From NCBI RefSeq assembly GCF_040049295.1, contig NZ_JBDZDQ010000004.1:1-64000 (forward strand): a stretch of DNA of 64,000 bases, in the 5' to 3' direction. Numbering within the stretch: the stretch's first letter is position 1; each line of letters starts with the position of its first letter. This document shows, piece by piece, positions 9,140-17,425 of this stretch. Both the position numbers and the translations under genes were made by a program. Below the pieces are notes generated by a model that made no database searches, was not told where the DNA came from, and worked only from the letters and a program-made list of their open reading frames with translations. The DNA is from Sphingomonas sp. KR3-1 (GTDB lineage: Bacteria; Pseudomonadota; Alphaproteobacteria; Sphingomonadales; Sphingomonadaceae).

Positions 9140-10153
9140 ATGACCGAGTTGTTGTCGCCATCGCCGTCGCCAGCGTCCCCGACAGACGCGGGCCCCGCCG
9201 ACCGAATGGCGACGCTCGACGATGTCGCGCACTGCTACCGGCAATTCCTCGGACGGGAGATGGACGACCTCGAAACCGCTATCGGGCATCTTGCCGACGG
9301 CCCCGACCTCTGGACGCTCATCCGGCGCTTCACGAACGCACCGGAAAGGCAACTCGCGCAGGCCTTTTCGGCCAGCCGCTACATCCAGGCGACGCAGGAT
9401 GCCCGGAACATCGAGCATGCGATCGACGGTGCGCGGGAGCAAAGGCTCATCGATCATATCGAAACGGTGTGGCGCCGCTATGGTCGCGACGACGCCTATT
9501 ATTCGGTGCTGACGCATCCCGCCTATCGCGCCGGGAGCATCACCGACGCCAATATCGATCATTTCTACACGACAGGCGCCGCCGAGATCGAGGAATTCGG
9601 CCAATTGTGCCGGCGCAACGCCGTCGAGCCCGATCCGGCCTGGTCGGTCTGCGAACTGGGCTGCGGGGTCGCGCGGGTCGGCACTGCCTTTGCGCGGAAT
9701 TTCTCGGAGTATCTCGGCATCGACATCAGCACCGAGCATCTCGCCATCGCGCGGGCGCGCCTCGACGCGGAGGGCGCGACGCATGCGCGCCTGATGCTCC
9801 TGCCCGACTTCCTTCAGCAGGATGTCGCCTATGATCTGTTCTATTCGACGATCGTCCTCCAGCATAATCCGCCGCCGATCATGCGCCTGCTCCTCGATGC
9901 GGGGCTGGGCCGGCTGAGGCCCGGCGGCTATGCCTATTTCCAGCTTCCCTGCCATCTTAGTGGCTACAGCTTCGATACCGACTCCTATCTTGCCGGCGTC
10001 GGGCGCAAGGATGAGATGGAGATGCATGCGCTCCCGCAGCGGGAAGTGTTCGCATCGCTGGCGAAGCACGGACTGACGCCGGTCGAAGTGGTTCCCGACG
10101 GGCGCATCGGGCCGATCGGCTTCTCCTACGCCTTTTTCGCTCGGAAAGCCTGA
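9140..10153 (+). CDS. Class I SAM-dependent methyltransferase
   Basis: This 337-residue protein starts at ATG 9140 behind a TAGGAGT ribosome site. The SAM-binding motif I (CELGCGVARVG) is at about residues 170-180, followed by an acidic LGIDIS motif II. The N-terminal about 100 residues contain YRQFLGRE and a helical repeat-like stretch, similar to short modules found ahead of transferases in other polysaccharide loci. It may O-methylate or cap the capsule chain, which in ABC-dependent systems can control chain length, but the substrate is inferred from position only. It lies 38 nt after the TPR-GT4 and 90 nt before kpsT. Confidence 0.75.
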   Translation: MTELLSPSPSPASPTDAGPADRMATLDDVAHCYRQFLGREMDDLETAIGHLADGPDLWTLIRRFTNAPERQLAQAFSASRYIQATQDARNIEHAIDGAREQRLIDHIETVWRRYGRDDAYYSVLTHPAYRAGSITDANIDHFYTTGAAEIEEFGQLCRRNAVEPDPAWSVCELGCGVARVGTAFARNFSEYLGIDISTEHLAIARARLDAEGATHARLMLLPDFLQQDVAYDLFYSTIVLQHNPPPIMRLLLDAGLGRLRPGGYAYFQLPCHLSGYSFDTDSYLAGVGRKDEMEMHALPQREVFASLAKHGLTPVEVVPDGRIGPIGFSYAFFARKA

Positions 10154-10243
10154 GCCTCCCATGAAAGCGGGATCTATCCGGACACGCGATGACCGCGCGC
10201 GCGAAGGCGCCGGCGATCCGCGGTTCGAAGAAGGGACTGGCGC

Positions 10244-10903
10244 ATGATCAGCTTCGATCGCGTGAGCAAGACCTATCATGGCCGTGGACTGACCAATCAC
10301 GTCCTCCAGGATGCGAGCTTCACGATCCGCCCGGGGCAGGCGCTGGGGATTTGCGGAGCGAATGGCGCAGGCAAGTCGACGCTGCTCCGGCTGATCGCGG
10401 GCGTCGAGCATCCGAGCGGCGGAACCATTCGCCGCGGCATGAGCGTCTCATGGCCGATCGGCTATACCCATTGCTTCCAGGGCAGCCTCACCGGTGCGGA
10501 CAATGCCCGCTTCATCGCGCGCATTTATCGCCAGCCGATCGATCGGCTGCTGGCCTTTGTCGAGCAGTTCGCCGAGCTCGGCGACTATTTCAACCAGCCG
10601 GTCAAGACCTACTCGGCGGGCATGTCGGCACGGCTCGCCTTCGGCGTCAGCCTCGCGATCGACTTCGACTGCTATCTGGTCGACGAAGTTACCGGAGCGG
10701 GCGACCAGCGCTTCGCCGAGCGCTGCCATGCCGCGCTCGCCCATCGCCGCTCCACGGGCACGCTGGTGATGGTGTCGCACAGCCCGATGACGCTGCAGGA
10801 ATATTGCACCACCGGCGCGGTGCTCCACCAGGGGCGGCTCCATTTCTATCCGACGATCGAAGAGGCGATCGCAGTGCATCACGCGCAGCAGCTGGCGGCT
10901 TGA
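10244..10903 (+). CDS. kpsT: KpsT-type capsule export ATPase
   Basis: This 219-residue ABC ATPase has Walker A GANGAGKST (38-46), an ABC signature of the KpsT type (YSAGM, 123-127), Walker B CYLVDE (143-148) and an H-loop MVSHS (His179). The short length and YSAGM signature match KpsT/CtrD/BexA rather than O-antigen Wzt, which carries a C-terminal sugar-binding domain. It energises the KpsM permease. Unusually it is separated from kpsM by three genes, but it lies in the same direction with a clear AAGGGA ribosome site. It ends 45 nt from the convergent export-lipoprotein gene. Confidence 0.9.
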   Translation: MISFDRVSKTYHGRGLTNHVLQDASFTIRPGQALGICGANGAGKSTLLRLIAGVEHPSGGTIRRGMSVSWPIGYTHCFQGSLTGADNARFIARIYRQPIDRLLAFVEQFAELGDYFNQPVKTYSAGMSARLAFGVSLAIDFDCYLVDEVTGAGDQRFAERCHAALAHRRSTGTLVMVSHSPMTLQEYCTTGAVLHQGRLHFYPTIEEAIAVHHAQQLAA

Positions 10904-10948
10904 ATCGATCGCACGCGCCGCGGCCGCCGACCCTGCGACCGCTTCGCC

Positions 10949-12067
10949 TTATCGCGTCAGCTCGCGCACGCCGTAGAAGGGCGAGAAGAGCTGGTTGATG
11001 ATCTGAACCAGCTTGCTCGCCTGATTGGACCGGGCATTGGCGATGTAGATCACGTCGCCGTCGCGCATCGCGAAACGCTGCGACACGAAATAGCTTTCCG
11101 GATGGAGCATGTTGAGCCGGTAGATGACCGGAACGGGCGCCCCGCCGGGCGTGCCTGCCGCGGCCCAGCGGAACAGGAAGATCGCCGTCGGATCCGCCTG
11201 GCGATCGGAGGGGCCGCCGGCTCGCGCGACCGCCTGGGCGAGCGACAGCCGCCGTGCGTCGAACGGGATTTCGGAGACCTTGTCGCTCGCGCCGAACACG
11301 GTGAAGGTGCGCAGCTCGCGGAGCAGCTCGATCCGGTCGCCCGGCAGCAGCAGCAGGTCGTCGGGCGATCCCGCGAGCAGGGCGTCGAGGCCGATCTCGG
11401 CGCTGCGGCCCGCACGAGTGAGCCGCACGGTCGTGTCCTGCGCCGGGAACACCGTGCCGCCTGCCAGCGCGACGGCATCGAGCAGGTGCTCGCGCGCCAG
11501 CGACAGCGGAATGCGCCCGGGCGTCTTCACGCCGCCGAGCACGAACACCGCATTGGCGATGTTCTCGCGGACAACGACGTTGACCTGGGCGTGCTGGGAA
11601 TAGCCGACCAGCCGTGCTTCGATGCTGTTGGCGAGCGACTGGGCGGTCTCGCCCGCGGCGGCGATGCGGCCGGCATAGGGCACCTGGATGGTCCCGTCCG
11701 CCGCGACGGTGATCGCGGGGAGGTTGGTCCCCGCCGCGGCAGGCTGGGCCGCGGCGGCCATCGGCGCGGCGAACAGCGTGGTGCCCACCTCGAAGATCGA
11801 AATCTGCAGCACGTCGCCTGGGCCGATCCGGTCGATGGCACCTTCCGCCGCCAGACCGGCGAGCGTCTCGGCCGGCAGCGACGCACGATTTGCCTCCAGC
11901 AAGGCTTCAGCGTCGAGCTCGATCAGCCGCGCCGGCAGCCGGGCGCCCGGCCGCGAGATCGCCACTATCTCGGGCGCGGTCGGGCCGCTCGACGGCAAGG
12001 TGACGCATCCGCCGGCGAGCACGGGCAGCGCGAGAAGCATGGCGCGAAACAAGGCAGGCAGTGTCAT
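10949..12067 (-). CDS. Outer-membrane polysaccharide export lipoprotein (Wza/CtrA/BexD family)
   Basis: This 372-residue protein is a candidate capsule exit channel in the outer membrane. The N-terminus is a lipoprotein signal with lipobox LAGGC (Cys21). It is followed by the polysaccharide-export domain (IGPGDVLQISIFEVG, about 75-175) and SLBB-like beta-grasp repeats. The length is close to Wza (about 380) and CtrA/BexD (about 390), and shorter than E. coli KpsD. It should dock on KpsE to form the trans-envelope conduit. It is the last gene of a leftward operon and overlaps the preceding GT by ATGA. Confidence 0.88.
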   Translation of the reverse strand: MTLPALFRAMLLALPVLAGGCVTLPSSGPTAPEIVAISRPGARLPARLIELDAEALLEANRASLPAETLAGLAAEGAIDRIGPGDVLQISIFEVGTTLFAAPMAAAAQPAAAGTNLPAITVAADGTIQVPYAGRIAAAGETAQSLANSIEARLVGYSQHAQVNVVVRENIANAVFVLGGVKTPGRIPLSLAREHLLDAVALAGGTVFPAQDTTVRLTRAGRSAEIGLDALLAGSPDDLLLLPGDRIELLRELRTFTVFGASDKVSEIPFDARRLSLAQAVARAGGPSDRQADPTAIFLFRWAAAGTPGGAPVPVIYRLNMLHPESYFVSQRFAMRDGDVIYIANARSNQASKLVQIINQLFSPFYGVRELTR

Positions 12068-13440
12068 GCGATAGCCGTCCCGGAAGGCGAGGGTCGGGCA
12101 ACCACGCCGGTCGCCGGAGCGAGCCCGCGGTAAAGCCCCGAAAGATTGGCGCGGAACCTGGCAGGCGCGAAGCAGGCCGCCTGGGCCGGGCCGGCGGTGG
12201 CCAGGCTTCTGCGCAACGCGGCATCCGTATCGAGCCTGCGGATCGCCGCAACCATCGCGTCCACATCATAGGGGTCGATGAGCAGCGCGGCGCTGCCGAC
12301 CACTTCGGGCAGCGAACCCTCGGTCGAGGTCATGACGGGGACACCGCGCGCCAGCGCTTCGACCGCCGGCAACCCGAAGCCTTCGTATAGCGAGGGGAAG
12401 AGCACGCCGCGCGCGCCGGCGACAAGCAGGTCGAGCATCCGCCGCGGGAGATAGTCCAGCTTGCGGATCCGGGCGGCGCCCGAAAGCCCCTGCGCGGTGG
12501 AACTGCCGAGGAGGCGCAGCTCGTTCTCGGAACGCCATGCCCGCCCGCCGACGATGACGAGCGGCGTCGCGACCTCGCTCGCCAGATAGGCCTCGATCAG
12601 CCGTCCGACATTCTTCTTCGGCTCGATCGCGCCGAAATAGAGGAAATAGCCCTGTGCCTCGAGGTCGAACAGCGCGCGCAGTCGCCCGGCCAGATCCTCC
12701 GGCGCGATGACGGGCACCGGATCGATCGACTGGTAGCAATTGACCACCTGCCCGGGATCGGCGCCGAGAAGCGCGACGATGTCGCGCCGCGATGCCTCGG
12801 AAACCGTGCAGATCCGCGCGCCGCCGCTCACGCAGCCGCGCAACAGCCGATCGTGCAGCCGCTTGTTCTCGAGGCTGGTGTGCGGCAGCCGCAGCGGCAC
12901 CAGATCGTGGATGGTATAGATATTCGCGGCCCCGGCCAGGCGGATCGGCAGCGGATAGGTCCAATGCATGATCGCGGGCGGATCGGGCATCGTCACGGTG
13001 AGGAAACGGCCGTAGCGCCGGAAGTGCCGCGCGGCGACCGACCAGAGCGAGCCGAAGCTGTAGAGCCGTGAAAAGGACGGCAGCCGATCGAAGAAGGCCT
13101 CGGCGCGGACGCGGCCTTCGACCGGGACCTCGACCAGTCGACGCGGCCAGGGCGAGACCAGCAGCCGCTCGCGCCGCTTCGCCGCGGCCCCCTCCCCTTC
13201 GGCCGGTGGCTCGTCGCGACCGAGCTCGGCGAAGAACAGCGTCTCGCGCAAGTCGCGCGGCGCACGCGGGTGGACGGGCAGGCCGAAGACCAGGTCCGGC
13301 GGCCGGCCGATCTCCGACACCGTCCGCGCGAGGGTGCGCGCATAGGTGGCGACGCCCGTGCCGCGCTGCATCGCCAGGTTGAGGCCGTCGATGCCAACCC
13401 GGAACCCGCCATCCGCGCCGGTGAAGTCGAATCCGGTCAT
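12064..13440 (-). CDS. GT4 family glycosyltransferase
   Basis: This 458-residue GT-B enzyme has a Gly-rich N-terminal GTGVATYA (27-34), MHWTYPLP and IYTIHDLVPL in the acceptor half. The GT4 donor half has FGAIEPKKN and EGFGLPAVEA (from 353). It is clearly paralogous to the glycosyltransferase at 14258, sharing TGVATYARTLA and HWTYPLP. The start at 13440 overlaps the FkbM gene by ATGA. A longer open frame to 14505 is only an antisense-like extension through that neighbouring gene. It probably acts on the capsule; the sugar specificity is unknown. Confidence 0.85.
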   Translation of the reverse strand: MTGFDFTGADGGFRVGIDGLNLAMQRGTGVATYARTLARTVSEIGRPPDLVFGLPVHPRAPRDLRETLFFAELGRDEPPAEGEGAAAKRRERLLVSPWPRRLVEVPVEGRVRAEAFFDRLPSFSRLYSFGSLWSVAARHFRRYGRFLTVTMPDPPAIMHWTYPLPIRLAGAANIYTIHDLVPLRLPHTSLENKRLHDRLLRGCVSGGARICTVSEASRRDIVALLGADPGQVVNCYQSIDPVPVIAPEDLAGRLRALFDLEAQGYFLYFGAIEPKKNVGRLIEAYLASEVATPLVIVGGRAWRSENELRLLGSSTAQGLSGAARIRKLDYLPRRMLDLLVAGARGVLFPSLYEGFGLPAVEALARGVPVMTSTEGSLPEVVGSAALLIDPYDVDAMVAAIRRLDTDAALRRSLATAGPAQAACFAPARFRANLSGLYRGLAPATGVVARPSPSGTAIA

Positions 13441-14261
13441 CGGATCAGCACCAGCATCAGTTCGCATGCCGGCGGCGCACGCAGGATCTCGGCAACGCTC
13501 GTCCGGCGCAGCCCCCGGCCGGGATCGGTGCGATGGAGTGCGAAGCCCTCGCCGGCGATCGCCGCGAGGAACCCGGCGGGATCGGCATAGCGGATCGATG
13601 CGAATTCGAGCAGCACGGTCATCGGCCGGCGCTGGTCGAGCAGGCCGCGCATGCCGCGCCAGATCGCCTCTTCCGAAGATTCGGCGTCGATCTTGACGAA
13701 ATCGGCGCGATCGAGCCCCGCAACCGCGTCGAGGCGGCAGGTCCGCAGCGTGGCCGCCGGATCGCCCTCGGGCAGGATGCGGACATGCGCGCCGCTCGGC
13801 TGCGTTATCGTGACAACCAGCTCGGCGGCGAGGCCGGCCGCGTCGTACACCGGATCGCCGTACGATCGCACCTGCCCTGCAAAGCCGTTCACCCGCGCCG
13901 CGTCGTCGAGCATCCCGCGCAACGCCGGATTGGGCTCGAAGGCGTGGACCAGCCCCGAGGGCCCCGCGAGATCGGCCATCAACATGGTGAAATAGCCGAC
14001 ATGCGCGCCGACATCGACGCAGACGAAGCCGGGCCGGATCAGCCTGGGCAACAGCTCGGTGACCCACATCTCCCAGAAGCCGTCGAGCAGGAGATGCGCG
14101 CCGATATCGACGTCCCGCGTGTCGACGAACATCTTGTAGCGCCCCAGCACCCGGACCAGCGCGCGGTGATCGCCGAGATAGGCGGTGTCGCACCTGTCGC
14201 GGATCGCCGCCTGGCGCCGCGCGCTCCTTCTCCGGCGAAGCAGCGCAGGCAGTCCGGTCAC
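13437..14261 (-). CDS. FkbM family SAM-dependent methyltransferase
   Basis: This 274-residue protein has SAM motif I DVGAHVGYFT (83-92), an acidic motif II AFEPNP (107-112) and the FkbM signature KIDAE (190-194), followed by a conserved EEAIWRG. FkbM enzymes O-methylate sugars, antibiotics and exopolysaccharides. Placement between two glycosyltransferases, with ATGA overlaps on both sides, implies methylation of a capsule sugar. It is the second methyltransferase of the locus, so the mature polymer is probably methylated at more than one site. Confidence 0.82.
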   Translation of the reverse strand: MTGLPALLRRRRSARRQAAIRDRCDTAYLGDHRALVRVLGRYKMFVDTRDVDIGAHLLLDGFWEMWVTELLPRLIRPGFVCVDVGAHVGYFTMLMADLAGPSGLVHAFEPNPALRGMLDDAARVNGFAGQVRSYGDPVYDAAGLAAELVVTITQPSGAHVRILPEGDPAATLRTCRLDAVAGLDRADFVKIDAESSEEAIWRGMRGLLDQRRPMTVLLEFASIRYADPAGFLAAIAGEGFALHRTDPGRGLRRTSVAEILRAPPACELMLVLIR

Positions 14262-15520
14262 GCGCCGGCGCCCGTATCGAGCGGTGCGGCCAGCGCCTCC
14301 GCGTAGAGCGCGCCGAGCCGGCGGGCGTAGCGCTCCTGGCTGAACAACCGGCTGCGCGCGAACCCCGCGGTGCGCAACCGGGCGCAGAGGATGTCGTCGC
14401 TGTCGAGCTGGCGGATGGCCGCTTCGATCTGCCCCGACTCGTACGGATCGACCAGCAGGCCCGCCTCACCGACGATCTCTGCCGCAGCTTCGATGTTCGA
14501 AGCAAGCACCGGGCAGCCCAGGGTCATCGCCTCCACGATCGGCAGCCCGAACCCTTCGGCGAGCGAAGGGAACAGCAGCGCGCGCGCCCGGCGCATCATC
14601 CCCAGCAGCGCGGAACGCGCCACCCAGGGAAGGCGGATCACGCCGGGGAAAGCGCGCAGCCTCGCCTCGAGACGCGCCTCGCCCGGCACTTGCGGGCCGA
14701 CCACGACCAGCGGCAGCGCCGTCCCGCTCGCCGCATGTGCGCTGGCGAGCCGATCGAGATTCTTGCGCGCCTCGATGCGGCCGCAGAAGAAGAAATAGCG
14801 CCCGGAACGCAGGCCCGCAGGCAGGGGCGGATCGGCCTGGAGCGGCGCATCGGCCGCCTGCCAGGTGTTGACCACCCGCGCGTCGTCGAGCCGGAGGTGC
14901 GCGATCGCCTGGCGCCGGACGGTTTCGGACACGGTGACGAGCCGATGTGCGTGTCGCGCGATCTCGCGCAGCACGGCAGCATGCCGGGCCGACGGAATCG
15001 CAGTGAGCTCGGGATGGGTGAGCGGGATCAGATCGTGCACCGTGTAGAGATTCTTGGCGCCGCGTACATGGAGCGGCAGCGGATAGGTCCAGTGCATGAC
15101 TTGCGGCGGCCGGCTGAATTCGACCGGCAGCAAGCGGCGGTGCAGGTTGAAGAAGACATGCGCCTCACGGAAGAGGTCGCGCGCCACCCATTGCGCCGGT
15201 ACTTCCTCGTCGTCCGCCCGCTCGGCCGCGGCAAGCCGCGCGCCGGTGCGGGTCGCCGCGAGCCAGCGGCCGAGCCGCGTCGGAAGCACCGCATCGTCAG
15301 TGGCTTGATCGCCAAGCAACAGCAGCGAGGCGCCCGCCGCCGGCAGGCAGGCCGCCAGCGTCCGCGCATAAGTGGCGACACCGGTGCCCATGGCCGCGCC
15401 GAGCATCCGCGTCTCGAGGCAGACCTGCACTGGCGCGTCCTGGATCGTGTCGACCCGGCGCACATAATCAGGATCGTAGAGCTGCCGAAGCCGCTCGATA
15501 CCCGGCGCCGCGGCGCTCAT
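14258..15520 (-). CDS. GT4 family glycosyltransferase
   Basis: This 420-residue enzyme has GTGVATYA at 45-52, HWTYPLPL and YTVHDLIPL in the N-terminal half, and FCGRIEARKN and EGFGLPIVEA (from 322) in the GT4 donor half. It is the first gene of the leftward GT-FkbM-GT-lipoprotein operon and is paralogous to the third gene, pointing to duplication around the methyltransferase. The substrate is unknown. The 157 nt upstream separate it from the AraC gene, so it may have its own promoter or be read through from that gene. Confidence 0.85.
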   Translation of the reverse strand: MSAAAPGIERLRQLYDPDYVRRVDTIQDAPVQVCLETRMLGAAMGTGVATYARTLAACLPAAGASLLLLGDQATDDAVLPTRLGRWLAATRTGARLAAAERADDEEVPAQWVARDLFREAHVFFNLHRRLLPVEFSRPPQVMHWTYPLPLHVRGAKNLYTVHDLIPLTHPELTAIPSARHAAVLREIARHAHRLVTVSETVRRQAIAHLRLDDARVVNTWQAADAPLQADPPLPAGLRSGRYFFFCGRIEARKNLDRLASAHAASGTALPLVVVGPQVPGEARLEARLRAFPGVIRLPWVARSALLGMMRRARALLFPSLAEGFGLPIVEAMTLGCPVLASNIEAAAEIVGEAGLLVDPYESGQIEAAIRQLDSDDILCARLRTAGFARSRLFSQERYARRLGALYAEALAAPLDTGAGA

Positions 15521-15677
15521 CGCATGCTCTCGTCACGCCGACCTGCCCACGGCGCGACACAACATCCTCCGCCGGCTTCGATCGCGCTGAAATCTGCTGG
15601 TCGCATCTTCTCGACGGGGCTCGTCCACGCGACGATGTGCCGCCGCTCAGGACTATCGGGATACGCTCCGCCGGGCC

Positions 15678-16199
15678 CTAGTCGTTTCCACAGGTCAGCA
15701 CCATTATCGACAAATCGGGGCCGAGGCCGCGCGCGCTGCTCCGCAAGGCTCGCCGCCATCGGCCCGGCGAGACACCGAGCAGGCGCGTGAATGCCTTGGT
15801 GAAGTGGCTCTGATCGGCAAAGCCGCATTCGTCGGCGACCTTGGACAAGGGGATCGTCTCGTCCCGCAGCAGCATCGTCGCCTGGGCGATCCGCCGCTGC
15901 ACGAACCAGTGATAGGGGGACACGCCTTCGCTCTCGTGAAAGCCCTTGATGAAGTGGCTGACCGACATGCCGAGCCGGCGGGCAACATCGGCAAGGGCAA
16001 GACCGTCTCCCATCTGCGCGAGCATCATGTCCCGCGCCAGCTTGACCTGCCATGCGGCAAGATGCGCCCGCGCCCTGGGCTTTGGCGTGATCGGCGACGG
16101 CTCCGCCCGTTCCTCGACGATCAAATGATGCTCGAACGAATCCGAAGGCTGTACCTGACTCGCAGCAACACCCCCTGCGACCAGCATAGATTCCTCCAT
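15678..16199 (-). CDS. AraC family transcriptional regulator
   Basis: This 173-residue protein starts at ATG 16199, chosen because a GGGAGG ribosome site sits 5 nt upstream; the open frame continues to 16364 without such a site. The C-terminal about 100 residues form the two helix-turn-helix motifs of AraC/XylS: LADVARRLGMSVSHFIKGFH, then LSKVADECGFADQSHFTKAF, ending in the GVSPGRWR-type tail. The N-terminal about 60 residues are too short for a classical cupin ligand domain, so the signal is unclear. It is transcribed towards the leftward capsule operon and is a good candidate for its regulator. Its own leader holds an element shared with both LuxR genes. Confidence 0.85.
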   Translation of the reverse strand: MEESMLVAGGVAASQVQPSDSFEHHLIVEERAEPSPITPKPRARAHLAAWQVKLARDMMLAQMGDGLALADVARRLGMSVSHFIKGFHESEGVSPYHWFVQRRIAQATMLLRDETIPLSKVADECGFADQSHFTKAFTRLLGVSPGRWRRALRSSARGLGPDLSIMVLTCGND

Positions 16200-16321
16200 T
16201 GCGACCTCCCTGGAGCAAGGATGGGATCCGGGCACAGGGCGTCGGCCGCGTAGCGCACAGGCACCTCGCGACGCGATCTTGCCCCCGGGGCTCCCAAGGA
16301 ACCGGAAACTTGGTTTCCTAT

Positions 16322-16362
16322 CTCGTAGACACCTGGTCAGGGCTTTTCTGGCAGAGTTCGCC
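16322..16362 (-). promoter_or_regulatory. Conserved regulator-leader element (copy 1, upstream of araC-type gene)
   Basis: On the plus strand this region reads GACAC (16328-16332), six bases, then AGGGCTTTTCTGGCAGAGTT. The element upstream of the LuxR gene at 63834 has GACAC, seven bases, then AGGGCTTTTTGGCAGAAGTT. The match suggests a common operator or promoter architecture. The copy sits about 130 nt from the AraC start, further than the 30-odd nt seen at the two LuxR genes. Confidence 0.5.
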
Positions 16363-16400
16363 AAAAAATTTTTCGCTACGGAGCGTCATTTAGCGAAAAA
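16363..16400 (-). terminator. Inverted repeat with T run, candidate terminator of the unknown secreted-protein gene
   Basis: TTTTTCGCTA (16369-16378) pairs with TAGCGAAAAA (16391-16400) across a 12-nt loop. Read leftward, the second arm runs into TTTTTT, as expected for a rho-independent terminator. It lies 170 nt beyond the stop of the gene at 16571-17191 and abuts the AraC leader element, so it may also be part of that control region. The rest of the 371-nt gap (16200-16570) shows no gene. Confidence 0.5.
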
Positions 16401-16570
16401 CATGAATGCCAATCAGTAAGCGTTGAAATGATTCACCGAAAAATCGACGACTCTTGCCGATGATCATTAATGACCTGCAAATCTATTGCGCCTTTTCCTA
16501 TCGTATTTCTTGCAAGCTCCGTGACGATTGACGTATCGGACCAGCTTTCGGGGTACTGGCCGCGCTCTGC

Positions 16571-17191
16571 TCAGCGCGCGGCGAGCTTGCAATGGCCCGA
16601 ATAGAGGTGCTCCTGATCCCAAGTGACCGCATCGGTCGCCTTGGTCATGAACAGGTCGACCAGCCCCGGCTTGGCTTCCGATCGCTGGAGGATGATCATG
16701 TTCACGGCGCCGCCGCCGACCGGCGTGGTCATCTCGACCCGCTCGGGCCAATAATCGACGACGCGCTCGAAGGGCCGGCCCAGGGCCCCGGATGCGATAC
16801 CATCGGGATCCGCGACAATGCGCGTGCGCGGATCGACCGGTTCGGGCGGCAGGGTCGAGCGTGGCGGTTCCGTGGTGCGCACCGGTATCGACGGCAGGAA
16901 CAGGTCGAAGCGGTGATTGCCTTCAAGGACAAGCTCGGAAGGCTTCTGTTCGTGCGAGGGATCGAAATTGGCGATTCGACCCAATCGACATTCGAGCAGC
17001 CGGGCAGGCAACATGGCGCCCCCCACCGCCTTGGCCGATACGGGCGGCGCAACTTGCGATTGCGGGGAAGCCGGAGCCTGGGCCGGTGCCGGGCCAACCG
17101 CCCCTGAGGCCGTAAGCGGCGACTGGCGCCAGGCCAAGGCGGACAGGCCCAAGAGGGAAACCATGCCGATCGCGACGATCTTGCCAATCAT
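16571..17191 (-). CDS. Unknown secreted or periplasmic protein
   Basis: This 206-residue protein is not recognised. An N-terminal hydrophobic segment (about residues 5-20, MVSLLGLSALAW) reads as a signal peptide or anchor. A Pro/Ala/Gln-rich linker (about 30-55) is followed by a compact domain of about 150 residues. That domain has two cysteines bracketing it (LLECRLG near the start and SGHCKLAAR at the end), which suggests a disulfide and an extracytoplasmic location. It stands alone between AT-rich gaps. A role in the envelope is only an inference from location. Confidence 0.6.
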   Translation of the reverse strand: MIGKIVAIGMVSLLGLSALAWRQSPLTASGAVGPAPAQAPASPQSQVAPPVSAKAVGGAMLPARLLECRLGRIANFDPSHEQKPSELVLEGNHRFDLFLPSIPVRTTEPPRSTLPPEPVDPRTRIVADPDGIASGALGRPFERVVDYWPERVEMTTPVGGGAVNMIILQRSEAKPGLVDLFMTKATDAVTWDQEHLYSGHCKLAAR

Positions 17192-17425
17192 CTCAAAGCT
17201 CCATGCTCGAGTTCAAATTTTGTGACAGGAAATGACAAATTCCGACAAAATGACTTGATCAGATTCCCGATCCTGTAAGAAATTTTCCGCAAACACCTTT
17301 GCGCAATAAGCTTTGTGCCAATATTGCATGAGAATATTAGATCGATGTATCGCCAGAATTAGATAAATTGATTACAGATTAAGATCGTATTCGATTTTTC
17401 TGATCACAATGGTGGGGAGGATATC
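17192..17425. other. AT-rich divergent intergenic region
   Basis: This 234-nt gap separates the unknown secreted protein (leftward) from the cell wall hydrolase (rightward). It is much more AT-rich than the genes on either side and must hold both promoters. I could not define -35/-10 boxes with confidence and see no RNA gene. Confidence 0.4.

Noticed and set aside
8546..10411. 621-codon leftward open frame opposite the TPR-GT4 and methyltransferase genes
   Set aside because: It spans two real genes on the other strand and has no recognisable domain.
10189..10998. 269-codon frame overlapping kpsT
   Set aside because: Out-of-frame shadow of kpsT; translation is Arg-rich with no Walker motifs.
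13441..14505. N-terminal extension of the GT4 frame that ends at 12064
   Set aside because: It overlaps the whole FkbM gene in another frame; translation is Arg/Pro-rich and the ATGA overlap at 13440 gives a proper start.
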